A stretch of DNA of 64,000 bases from DASRDR01 sp035550795 (GTDB taxonomy: Bacteria > Methylomirabilota > Methylomirabilia > Rokubacteriales > DASRDR01): positions 62,001-126,000 of the forward strand of contig DASZOL010000052.1 of assembly GCA_035550795.1 (NCBI GenBank), written 5' to 3'. The notes beneath the pieces are model-generated. The model saw nothing but the letters and a program-made list of their open reading frames with translations, did no database searches and had not been told where the DNA came from. Positions 17,130 to 25,469 of the stretch are shown one piece after another. Made by a program: the position numbers and the translations under genes. How positions within the stretch are numbered: position 1 is the first letter of the stretch; every line of letters starts with the position of its first letter.

Positions 17130-17561
17130 TCAGAACTTCAGCGCGAAGTCCATCAGGCGCTTCTGGTTCCAGTAGACCTTGCCCAGGTAGAGTCCCGGCC
17201 CGATCTGGCGGATCTCGTCGCGGATCCACTGCGCGATGATCGACGTGTCCGAGTAGTCGAGGACGATGCACTCCTTGCCGTCGAGCCAACTCGGTCCCTT
17301 GTAGATCCGGGCGAGGATGGCGTTGAATCCGAAGGGGAGGATCCGGTTCTTCAGCAGGCCCTTCTTCCCGTCGAACGTCTTGCCCTGCCACGCGAAATGG
17401 CTGATGAGCGTCGCGACGTCCGCGCTGTAACTCGTGCCGGGGGCGACGATCGCGGTGCCCTGCGCCTCGCCGTCGGGAATCTCCCCCGCCGGGCTGTTCG
17501 TGAAGAGGTCGTCAAGCTCCTTCTGGGACATCGTCAGGAGCTTCGGGACGTCGTATGTCAT
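17130..17561 (-). CDS. Small lipocalin-like protein of unknown function
   Basis: Product of 143 residues without a signal peptide. The second half consists of short strands (SWLDGKECIVLDYSDTSIIA, GPGLYLGKVYWNQKRLMDFA) in a pattern I associate with small lipocalin-like or fatty-acid-binding-like barrels (GXWXG/DUF4334 style). This is a weak, motif-level impression. The N-terminus TMSQKELDDLFTNSPAGEIP recurs, as far as I recall, in proteins encoded next to heme peroxidases. It sits in the GMC-to-DyP operon with short gaps, so a hydrophobic-ligand carrier for the oxidative enzymes is a reasonable hypothesis. Confidence 0.65.
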   Translation of the reverse strand: MTYDVPKLLTMSQKELDDLFTNSPAGEIPDGEAQGTAIVAPGTSYSADVATLISHFAWQGKTFDGKKGLLKNRILPFGFNAILARIYKGPSWLDGKECIVLDYSDTSIIAQWIRDEIRQIGPGLYLGKVYWNQKRLMDFALKF

Positions 17562-17592
17562 GTCGGTGATCTCCTCCGCGGGCGACCGCTCG

Positions 17593-19485
17593 TCAATCGC
17601 CCCGCTCCGCGAGAATGTCGTCGGCCGCCTTCTCGGCGACCATGTAGACCGCGCTGACCGGAAAGAAGCCGGGGATCCGCGGGAAGACCGACGCGTCGAC
17701 GACCCGCAGACCTCGGGTACCGTGCACGCGGAAGTCGCCGCTGAGCACGCCGCCGTCGTCGCGCGGTCCGATCGGGCAGCTACAGGACGCGTGGTGGCCC
17801 CAGGCGTTGGCTCGCACGAACTCTCGGAGCTCTGCGTCCGATTGCCGATGGTCGCCAGGCTGCTCCTCCGCGACGATGAGCCCGCCGCGTCTGAGGTGCG
17901 CGTTGATGCGACGCACGAGCTTGATCCCGGCGACGACGGAGTCCAGATCCTCGCCAGCCGCGTCGTCGCCCTCCTCGAAGTAGCGGAAGCTGACGTGTGG
18001 CGGCTCCCGCGGATCGGGCGAGCGGAGCGTGACCTCGCCCGCCCGGTTACGGGTGTGGGCCTTGAGGATCGTCCACGTGAGGTAGTTGAGGCGCGTGGCG
18101 ACGAGCGTCGAGTAGCTCGGGAAGTAGCCGTCGAACGGGGCCAGAAGGCCGAAGCAGTAGAGGTCCGGCAGCACCCGCTCCGGGGCGGAGCGCGCGCTCA
18201 CGCCGAGGATCGCGCCGTTGCTCGCATACACCCCTCTCCGCCGGTTCGCCCACTCGCGGTGCTGCGGATCCCCCTCCGCGAACCGGGCGCCTTCGAGCAC
18301 CTTCCACTGCGCGAAGGCCATGCGGCTCACCACTCCGATCTCGTAGCGGTCCTGGAGGTTCTGGCCCACGCCGGGGAGGTCAACTCGGACCCCGATGCCG
18401 TACCGCTCGAGCACGCCGCGCGGCCCCACCCCGGAAAGCATCAACAGCTGCGGCGTGTTGAAGGCCCCGCCCGCCAGGATGACCTCCGCGGAGGCACGGA
18501 TCTCCCGGCGCTCCCCCGCCTCGCCGCTTGGGAACCGGTGCGCGCGGTAGAGCCGTTCTCCGCGCAGGTACTCCACGCCGAGCGCCCGGTTTCCCGCGCC
18601 GAAGAGCACGCGCGTGACCAGCGCGTCGAGCTCCAGCCGGAGACGGTCCGGATGCCGCCGGGCCACGTCGAGGACGCGCTCTCGCGCGCCCATCCGCGCG
18701 TGGTCGCGGGTGGCGAGGGGCAGGTACCCGACGCCCACGGCGTTTTGCTTCACCAGGCGCCAGTCGTTCGGATCGGCCTTGCCCTGGAGCAGCCACCACA
18801 GCCGGGTGATCGGCGGTGCAACCTCGCGGATCGCCAGGCGTGCCGAGCGCTTCATCACCTTGGCCAGCGCCCGGTCCCGCAAGATGGGCCGGATGTCTGC
18901 CCGCTCGGTGTGGAGCCAACCCGCCCAGCCGTGATGCGTGGGATCGATCCCGAGCTTGGCGAGCCAGCGGTAGACCGGGCGATGGTGGCAGTTCTCGACG
19001 CGCCGGAGGTAGCGGCGCATGTTGCCGGCGCTCCACGAGCGATCCCCGGTGAGTGCGGCGATGCCATCCCAGTCGGCGTCGTGGGGATAGACGAAGATCA
19101 GCGCGTTGTGCGCGGTGCAGCCTCCCAGCGTCCCCGCCCGCGGGTACAGCACGCCGTTGACCTTCCGGCCGTCCCAGGTCTCCCGGTATTTCGGGTCCCG
19201 GCGCTGCTCCGCGTCGCTCTCGTAGTGCCGGACGAAGAAGTTCCAGGCGAGCGCGTCGTTCTCGGACGCGAAGGCGTGGAAGGCCGGGACGTCGTAGGCG
19301 GCGGGGAGGCGGTTGCCGCCCGGGTCGACCGGGTCCCCTCCCGTCAGCCGGCGCGGATCGCCGCCGGCCTCGAGCAGCGTCACCGTGCGTCCCGCCTCGG
19401 CGAGCCGGGCGGCCACCGTCCCTCCGCCGGCGCCGGAGCCGACGACGACGTATTCGCACTCCGTGGAGCGAGGGTCAGCTGCCAT
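17593..19485 (-). CDS. GMC family FAD-dependent oxidoreductase
   Basis: Product of 630 residues, usual length for GMC oxidoreductases. The N-terminal dinucleotide-binding motif is EYVVVGSGAGGGTVAARLAE. The GMC signature 1 region is PRAGTLGGCTAHNALIFVYP, and signature 2 contains AEVILAGGAFNTPQLLMLSG. The C-terminal active-site region is WGHHASCSCPIG (catalytic His), then GLRVVDASVFPRIPGFFPVS. It oxidises an alcohol group of an unknown substrate with FAD; sterols, choline or long-chain alcohols are family options. It lies 16 bases after the di-heme cytochrome gene, which could be its electron acceptor, and upstream of the DyP gene on the same strand. Confidence 0.92.
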   Translation of the reverse strand: MAADPRSTECEYVVVGSGAGGGTVAARLAEAGRTVTLLEAGGDPRRLTGGDPVDPGGNRLPAAYDVPAFHAFASENDALAWNFFVRHYESDAEQRRDPKYRETWDGRKVNGVLYPRAGTLGGCTAHNALIFVYPHDADWDGIAALTGDRSWSAGNMRRYLRRVENCHHRPVYRWLAKLGIDPTHHGWAGWLHTERADIRPILRDRALAKVMKRSARLAIREVAPPITRLWWLLQGKADPNDWRLVKQNAVGVGYLPLATRDHARMGARERVLDVARRHPDRLRLELDALVTRVLFGAGNRALGVEYLRGERLYRAHRFPSGEAGERREIRASAEVILAGGAFNTPQLLMLSGVGPRGVLERYGIGVRVDLPGVGQNLQDRYEIGVVSRMAFAQWKVLEGARFAEGDPQHREWANRRRGVYASNGAILGVSARSAPERVLPDLYCFGLLAPFDGYFPSYSTLVATRLNYLTWTILKAHTRNRAGEVTLRSPDPREPPHVSFRYFEEGDDAAGEDLDSVVAGIKLVRRINAHLRRGGLIVAEEQPGDHRQSDAELREFVRANAWGHHASCSCPIGPRDDGGVLSGDFRVHGTRGLRVVDASVFPRIPGFFPVSAVYMVAEKAADDILAERGD

Positions 19486-19501
19486 CAGAGCCCGTGCCGC
19501 C

Positions 19502-21961
19502 TTAGAAGGTCTTGAGGAACTCGATCAAGGCGCGCTTGTCCTCGTCGCTCAGCCCCGGCTCCTCCGTGAAGACGCTCGTGCCGAAGTAGTGGCCCCGGTC
19601 GACGACGAAGTCGGGGCACTTGCTGAGAGCGAGCAGCCGGGGCACGAGTGGGGCGAAGGCGCGGCGCGCCTCCTCGTCGCTGCCCTTTCCGTCCAGCTTC
19701 TTCAGGTCCCGAATGAGCTCGTGCAGCAACGGGAGCATTCGCTTCAGGTGCGCCGCGCGCTGCGCCAGGTCGGCGCCGTCGGGCATGAGCTCCAGGTTCG
19801 CCAGCAGGTTCACTGGAGTGCCGGCGGGAATGGGCCCGATCTGGACGCCGCCCTCCCCGAAGAGCCAGGGCGCGTGCCGGTTGAGCCGCCCGAGCAACGG
19901 CGCCAGCTCGTCGGGGAGGTACCCCGCCGGCACTCGGAGGAAGCTCTGGGCCGTCGTCCGATCGATGGTTCCCGGCACCTTGTCGCCCAGCACCGCGTCC
20001 TTGTCGCGGCGCTCCGGCCAGAGCAGCTTCTCGATCGAGTCCTGGAAGGATCCCAGGCGGGCCTCGACCGACGGGCTCGGGTCGAAGCGCCCCAGGCTGT
20101 TGTTCTGGAGGAAGGGCGCCGTCGACCAGACGCTCACGAGCGAGGACGGGCGCGTGTACCCGCGGCCGCCGGCCGGCATCTGGTAAGGCCGCGGCGCGCC
20201 GGTGAAGGGATCGTGCACGGTGATCGTGCCGACCGACGGGAGATCCTTGTAGGACTGGGAGGAGAAGTTGTCCCAGATGTTGCCGCCGATCGCGTTCGTC
20301 GCGAGCGGGCTGCACGCGTTGGTCTCGAGGAGCGTGACCGGCACCCGAATCTCGTTCGACAGGAAATTTCCCTCGAGGAAGTCGTCGGCGAGCACGATCT
20401 GCCGCATCTTCTGCTTGTACTCGTCGGTCTTGGTCCAGTCCCAGTAGCGGTTCCAGCAGGTGAGGTAGCCCGGCCCCGCGCAGCCACCCGGGTCCATGCC
20501 GGGGGCGGGCTCGGGGCCCTTGCTCGAATGGCAGCGAGCGCAGCGGTCGGCGAACGCGAGCTTCCCGCGCCGGAGCGCGGCTTGGTCCTTGGTCAGGAAG
20601 GCGGCGCCCCCCGGGGCGTCCCGCAGGCGGTGCGGGGTCGCCGCCCTCAGGAAGAAGAGCGCCATGGCCGGCGACTGGGCCTCGGTCGCCAGCCAGTAGT
20701 TGGAGTTCTTGCGGGCGACGCTGATCTCAATCGGCGTGATGGGCTTGCCGCCGACCAAGGCCTTGAAGTGCAGCAGCCACTCCTCGCTGAACAGGCCGAT
20801 ATTCAGGTACACACGGTTGAGCGCTCCAAGCGCGCCCACCGAGTCCGAGCCGTCCTTGAGGACGCGCGGCGTCCAGACCGTGTCAGGCTTCTGGAAGAAC
20901 TCCGTCAGCGGGCCGGTCGTGACGTAGTCGTTCAGCTGGCGGTTGTGGAGAGCTCCTCCTGTGAGCGTTTCCTTCCCCCACCGCTTCGCGAGCTCCAGGC
21001 GCGGGCCCAGTTGGTAGACCGCGTTCATCGTGCGAGGGTTGTTGATGTAGTCGGTCGACACGAGGGAGGTGTCGAGGGCGCCCGGCCGGGACGTGTTGAG
21101 CAGCTGGTACATGTAGTTCGTCCGGTCGTACTTCCAGCTGAAGATGCGCTGGACCCAGAAGTACTGGGCGCCCACGTTGGAGGCCAGGTTCTCCCACCTG
21201 GGGTTCTCGGCGTCGCTCGGCGGCTTCGTGGGGCTGGGGCCTACGTGGCAGAAGCCGCACGACATGCCCACGCGGTAGGGCCGAACCAGGTCCTTCGAGT
21301 TGTAGTACTTCTCGTCCGTGTAGTACTTCACCGGATCCCACTTCTTGGCGGCCGCCTCGTCGAAGTCAGGGTTCGGGAACAGCCGGAGACCCACGATCCC
21401 GGAGGCGTGTCCGTAGTAGGACCCGACCGGGATGCTCCGGCCGCGGGCGCCGATCCGCACGCCGGGGTACTTCTGTTCGTTCTCGAAGGGATCGGGAGGG
21501 CAGTCCGCGCGGCGATTGTCGAGCCACAGCCCGTATCGCCGGGGATCCGGCCCGGTCGGCTTTTCGAAGCAGGGCTCGTTGATCAGCCCGAGATACGACC
21601 AGCGGTTGTGCCGGCCGAAATGCTTGAGGGTCGGATCGGGATGGGACGACACGATCTTGAGGAGGTCGAAGACCCCGAAGCTCGATACGCTGATCGCATC
21701 CCAGAAGCGGTCGTTCCCGCCCGTCCAGACGATCCAGGTATTGCGGCCCTGGACCTCTTCGGGAGTCAGACTGCCGCCGCCGTCCATGTCATGGAAGTAG
21801 TCCTCGGTCGCCGCGGGAAACGAGGCGACCGGCCGGCCGGCCCGGCTGGCCTCGTCGAGGACCTCCCCCGGCCGTGGCTCGGTCTTCCCGCAGGCCGCCA
21901 GCAAGAGCGTGACGCACAGGAACAGCAGCACTCCACGCCGGCATGAGCCACGGTCGGCCAT
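19502..21961 (-). CDS. Di-heme cytochrome c lipoprotein, RoxA-like layout
   Basis: Product of 819 residues from the ATG at 21961. It starts with a lipoprotein signal (GVLLFLCVTLLLAACGK). An EF-hand-like loop DMDGGGSLTPEEV lies near residue 60. Two CxxCH heme-binding motifs are seen, CGFCH at 235-239 and CARCH at 474-478. They are 239 residues apart, close to the spacing in rubber oxygenase RoxA and MauG-type proteins. The C-terminal SLVSVWSTAPFLQNNSLG resembles the strand-helix near the second heme in that superfamily. Possible roles are oxidative cleavage of polyisoprenoid or other lipids, or electron acceptor for the adjacent GMC oxidoreductase. Family assignment is moderate and substrate unknown. 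Confidence 0.75.
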   Translation of the reverse strand: MADRGSCRRGVLLFLCVTLLLAACGKTEPRPGEVLDEASRAGRPVASFPAATEDYFHDMDGGGSLTPEEVQGRNTWIVWTGGNDRFWDAISVSSFGVFDLLKIVSSHPDPTLKHFGRHNRWSYLGLINEPCFEKPTGPDPRRYGLWLDNRRADCPPDPFENEQKYPGVRIGARGRSIPVGSYYGHASGIVGLRLFPNPDFDEAAAKKWDPVKYYTDEKYYNSKDLVRPYRVGMSCGFCHVGPSPTKPPSDAENPRWENLASNVGAQYFWVQRIFSWKYDRTNYMYQLLNTSRPGALDTSLVSTDYINNPRTMNAVYQLGPRLELAKRWGKETLTGGALHNRQLNDYVTTGPLTEFFQKPDTVWTPRVLKDGSDSVGALGALNRVYLNIGLFSEEWLLHFKALVGGKPITPIEISVARKNSNYWLATEAQSPAMALFFLRAATPHRLRDAPGGAAFLTKDQAALRRGKLAFADRCARCHSSKGPEPAPGMDPGGCAGPGYLTCWNRYWDWTKTDEYKQKMRQIVLADDFLEGNFLSNEIRVPVTLLETNACSPLATNAIGGNIWDNFSSQSYKDLPSVGTITVHDPFTGAPRPYQMPAGGRGYTRPSSLVSVWSTAPFLQNNSLGRFDPSPSVEARLGSFQDSIEKLLWPERRDKDAVLGDKVPGTIDRTTAQSFLRVPAGYLPDELAPLLGRLNRHAPWLFGEGGVQIGPIPAGTPVNLLANLELMPDGADLAQRAAHLKRMLPLLHELIRDLKKLDGKGSDEEARRAFAPLVPRLLALSKCPDFVVDRGHYFGTSVFTEEPGLSDEDKRALIEFLKTF

Positions 21962-22081
21962 GTAGGTCTCCTTGAGCGCTTCGTGTCCGCTCGGTCGCAC
22001 GAGCCGCGACACCCCCGGACGCTGAGCGTGAACGGTGTCCCGCTGTGGTACCCAGCCGAGCGAGGGCAGTCCCCCGGTCGC

Positions 22082-22103
22082 CCGGGGCCGGCGCCGGCCC
22101 CGG
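22082..22103. repeat. Perfect 22-base GC palindrome
   Basis: The stretch is an exact palindrome centred on ggcgcc with arms of ccggggccggc. It lies in the 275-base gap after the stop of the minus-strand gene at 22237 and before the di-heme cytochrome gene. It can form a very stable stem without loop or T-run. It may act as a transcription barrier, a regulator site or simply reflect base composition. Confidence 0.35.
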
Positions 22104-22236
22104 CCGGCCGGGCGGCGGGGGCGGCGCGTCGAGCCGATCAGGCGCGCCTCCGTGTCGTCGAGGCCCCTCCGCGGCGCCCGACCGCGCGGGACATCGCCGA
22201 AGCACGGCGACATCGGCGCCCTTCCATCCCGCACCC

Positions 22237-23064
22237 TCAGCCCAGCCGGCCCGCCGGACGTCGGGGGGCGAGGCGCTGCACGACGGCCACGGCGCGTGAC
22301 GCGTCTCCGTGCACCGCCGTCACGCGCTCGAGGCCGCGGTCCAGGAGCACGCCGAGGTCGGGATTCGCGGGATCCAGGGCCTGGACGAGCGCGTCGAGGT
22401 CCTTCTCATCGAGATCGACCCCCTGCGTCCGCGCGTAGATGATCACGGCAAGCCGGACCGTCCGGTTCTCCGGCCCGATCAGATCCCGGATCGTCTCGAC
22501 GAGCACACCCGGGGTGGAGTCGACGAGCAGAACCTGCAGCGTGTTCGTGAGGACCCGCCGGCGGTGGTCGAGCTTGCCGTCCCGGAGATCGAGCACCACG
22601 TCACGCGGGCGTCGCGACGCATCGTCCTTGAGGTCAGCCCGGATCGCCTCCACGATCTCGCGCGGAAGCTCCGGGAGGGTCAGCACGTCTCGCGTGACCG
22701 CGACGGGTACCCGCGGCACGAGCGTCAGCACGACGCGGAGGCCCCCGATGGTGTCCCCCACGAACTCGCCGGTGGTCAAGAGCTCCGTGGCGGCCCGGGC
22801 CTCGTCTACTCCGATCGGGCTTCCCGCGAGTCGACCGAGCTTGGACATCGCGCGGGCGATCGTGGCCGGGTCGATGTCGTCGGGCACCAGGGCCTGCCGC
22901 GGTCGATCCCTTGCACCCGCCGCCAGGAGCGCGATCAGCCCGGGCAGGGTGAAGCGGCCGGCCGCCGCCTCGTCGGCCGGATCGGAGGCAGACCCCCCGA
23001 GGCGGCTCAAGAAAGCATCCGTCCGGCGACTGATCCGGTCCAGCAGCTCACGCGCTCTCGTCAT
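22237..23064 (-). CDS. Helical protein of unknown function
   Basis: Not recognised. The 275-residue product starts MTRARELLDRISRRTDAFLS. No signal peptide or membrane segment is seen. The body alternates amphipathic helices with a conserved-looking core (PVAVTRDVLTLPELPREIVE, DVVLDLRDGKLDHRRRVLTN, RTVRLAVIIYARTQGVDLDE). The start at 23064 has GGAGGTG 4 bases upstream and is preferred over an ATG at 23076. It follows a frameshifted gene of similar helical character on the same strand, 80 bases upstream, so the two may once have formed a pair. Confidence 0.6.
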   Translation of the reverse strand: MTRARELLDRISRRTDAFLSRLGGSASDPADEAAAGRFTLPGLIALLAAGARDRPRQALVPDDIDPATIARAMSKLGRLAGSPIGVDEARAATELLTTGEFVGDTIGGLRVVLTLVPRVPVAVTRDVLTLPELPREIVEAIRADLKDDASRRPRDVVLDLRDGKLDHRRRVLTNTLQVLLVDSTPGVLVETIRDLIGPENRTVRLAVIIYARTQGVDLDEKDLDALVQALDPANPDLGVLLDRGLERVTAVHGDASRAVAVVQRLAPRRPAGRLG

Positions 23065-23146
23065 GGTCACCTCCATCCCGAGCCGGCTCGGGCAGGCGCG
23101 ATGCGCAGCGTCCCCGACGGCGCCCTGCCCGGCCGCGGCACGTTTT

Positions 23147-24056
23147 TCAGACTCCCAGCTCGCTCAGGAGCACGTGCTGGGCGGCTTTCCGGGCGGCCGT
23201 CCCGGCGAACGCACCGGCTGCGGCCGCGATCAGGGGGTTCGACTGAAAGGTCGAGACGCCCAGCGTCGCTTGCTCGACCGCGCTCACCGCCTGCGACTCG
23301 GCGACTCCCGACACGCCCCGAAACCACCGCATCAGCTTGTCGGAGTGGCCCTGGGCCTGCTCCCGCGCAGCTTGATCCGCGCCTCCATGTCTCCATAGCG
23401 GATGTCGTCCACGGACTCGACCAGGAGGCGCACCAGGTCACGGAGATACCGCTCGCCCGTGCGCTCCGCCAGGATGGCGCGAAGCGCGGCGAGCCCCTCG
23501 GGCCCCGGGCTCGCGACCTGCACCGGGGACACGATCCGCGTTCCGTCCACCGCGGGGTAGCCGTCCCCGAAGAAGTAGCCGAGATAGGCCGCCGGACCGC
23601 GTCGGGAACCCGGCCGTCGGTGAGGTTCCGGAGCGTCGTCACGAACGAGAGCACGATCCCCGGATGGCCGCCGACCAGCCGCGCAACACCGCCGAGGGCC
23701 GGCCGCACCAGCGCCGTCCCGAGGTCGCCCCCGACCGCGAGGATCGCGTCGGGGTGCCGGGCCGCGAACAGCCGATCGATGACGTCGCGGGATCGGTTGA
23801 ACACGCGGGGCCGATCGAGCAGGTTATCCTCGTCCAGGAGGTCAAGCAGGTTGAGCTCGTGGAACGACGTGAGCGCGTCCAGGATCTCCATGTCCGGCAT
23901 CTCGGAGGGGCTTCGAAGCAATCGCCAGAGCGGACTCTGAGCGCCCCGCGTCGTCGAGCCGCCCGCCTTCGTCCGCGCCCCCCTCTCCAGAGCCTCGCCA
24001 ACCTCCATCTGGAGGCGGGCAGCGCGCGCATGCAGCCTGTTCGACAGATCGCTCAC
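23147..24056 (-). pseudogene. Unknown-function gene split by two single-base frameshifts
   Basis: Three consecutive minus-strand frames join into one protein of about 303 residues. Frame 1 starts MSDLSNRLHARAARLQMEVG and runs to TTLRNLTDGRVPDAVR near 23600. Coding then continues in the next frame (YLGYFFGDGYPAVDGTRIVS to DIRYGDMEARIKLR) to about 23362, and then in a third (EQAQGHSDKLMRWFRGVSGV to AQHVLLSELGV) to 23147. Each jump is explained by one missing base. The C-terminal stretch NPLIAAAAGAFAGTAARKAA is hydrophobic. Either the gene is decaying or the assembly has two indel errors. No function is recognised. The gene follows the LPP20-like protein gene. Confidence 0.6.
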
Positions 24057-24073
24057 TGGCCTCGCCTCCCGCG

Positions 24074-25450
24074 CTATTTCCCGGCGCTTCCCAGACGAGG
24101 CACCAGGACCGAGGCGAACCGAGTGGCCGCCCCGTCCTCCGGTGGGCCCATGATGATTCGGCCGCGCTCGGCGCGGATCGCCCGTCCGGTCCGGGAATCC
24201 ACCAGGGAGAACGCGTCACCCTCGCGAATGACCTCCGCCGGGCTGCCCGCTCGCTTGTCGAGGCGGAATAGCGTGGCCTCGGCCGGGCCCCGGAACGCCA
24301 CGAGCCGCCCGTCCGGCTCCGCATTCACGTACGGATCACCCCACACCCCGCGCAGCGACACCAGGTCGCCGCTCTGCAGGGGGCCTCGCGAGCCGCCCCG
24401 CTTGCCGAACACCCAGGAGCTCGCGGCATCGGCCCCTCGGTCCGCCTTGACGTCCCTGTCCTCGATCCGGAGCCAGGCCTCGCTGGTCGCGGCCGCCGAA
24501 GACGAGACGGCGCCCGGCGGTCGCCAGCCGTGGATCAGCACGAGATCGCCCGCGGCGATCGTCCGCGGCTCGGTGTTGGAGACGGACAAGGCTCTGGCGT
24601 CGGCGAATCGCGGGTTCAGGGTGAGGATGGCGACGTAACCGAACTCGCGCCCCGTCCGAAGCTCCTTGTTCGGGTAAACCTCCTCCACCCGGGCGAAGCG
24701 CTCGACGTACTCGCGAAACGACTCCGCCGGGCGCCGGCCGCCGCCTTGCCGCGCCAGGTACTGGGAGGCCTGCCCGACCGCCCCCTGCAGGGCGTTCTGC
24801 CGGGCCTGGTCGGGGTAGGTGCTCCGGCCGACCCCGGAGAAGCACAGGCTCCCGGCGGCGGGCCAGCGCGCACACTCCGCAGACTGCTGGGCCCCCGGCG
24901 CGGCCGCCCAGGCCGTCGACGGTGCGAGCGACGCCCGCTTCGAATCCGGACCGAGGGCGCCGATGATCGCAGCGTAGCGCGCCTGCACCTGTTGCTCCAG
25001 CTGCAGCAGGGCCTCGCCGCTCGCCGACAGGTCGGCCGACTCGGCCACGACCTTGCCCAGCTCGCGCTCGTGTCGGGCCCGGTCGATGTTCCGCCTGAGC
25101 GCACGGTGATCGTCCGAGAACAGGGTGTTCGTGGCGAAGGTCACGGCGGAGATGACCACGCCCATGACGAGCGTGGACACACGGGCCCTGGTGCCCTCGA
25201 ACTTCTGGACCGCCGCGCTGGTGGCCCCCAGGATGCCAACCACCAGCACCAGCGAGAGCAGGATTCGATGCTCCCACTGCTTGTGCTGGATCTCCACCTC
25301 CGTCTTGTCGATCAGCGCGGCGTAACCCGCGATGCGCTTGATGGTGGCCCGCCTGTCGGCCTCGGACTCCTGTCCCGGGCTGGGCCCCGCGCAGAGGAGG
25401 GTCGCCGCCAGGACCGCGCCCGCGACGGCGACCCGTGGGCGTCGGTTCAT
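24074..25450 (-). CDS. Exported/membrane protein with LPP20-like segment
   Basis: Product of 458 residues. An N-terminal signal (VAVAGAVLAATLLCAGPSPG) is followed by two membrane helices (ILLSLVLVVGILGATSAAVQ and VSTLVMGVVISAVTFATNTL) and a coiled-coil-like stretch (RRNIDRARHERELGKVVAES, EALLQLEQQVQARYAAI). A middle part reads SGVGRSTYPDQARQNALQGA and LRTGREFGYVAILTLNPRFA, resembling the LPP20/LPS-assembly-like alpha-beta fold where Ala-rich helices follow GxG. The C-terminal third is beta-rich with repeats resembling a beta-trefoil. No catalytic residue is seen. It is probably envelope-associated, with function unknown. Confidence 0.6.
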   Translation of the reverse strand: MNRRPRVAVAGAVLAATLLCAGPSPGQESEADRRATIKRIAGYAALIDKTEVEIQHKQWEHRILLSLVLVVGILGATSAAVQKFEGTRARVSTLVMGVVISAVTFATNTLFSDDHRALRRNIDRARHERELGKVVAESADLSASGEALLQLEQQVQARYAAIIGALGPDSKRASLAPSTAWAAAPGAQQSAECARWPAAGSLCFSGVGRSTYPDQARQNALQGAVGQASQYLARQGGGRRPAESFREYVERFARVEEVYPNKELRTGREFGYVAILTLNPRFADARALSVSNTEPRTIAAGDLVLIHGWRPPGAVSSSAAATSEAWLRIEDRDVKADRGADAASSWVFGKRGGSRGPLQSGDLVSLRGVWGDPYVNAEPDGRLVAFRGPAEATLFRLDKRAGSPAEVIREGDAFSLVDSRTGRAIRAERGRIIMGPPEDGAATRFASVLVPRLGSAGK

Positions 25451-25469
25451 GCCGTGCGCCCCTCCCCGC

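Noticed and set aside
23147..24056. Programmed ribosomal frameshifting to read the split gene
   Set aside because: No slippery heptamer or downstream pseudoknot was noticed at either jump, and two events in one gene are unlikely.
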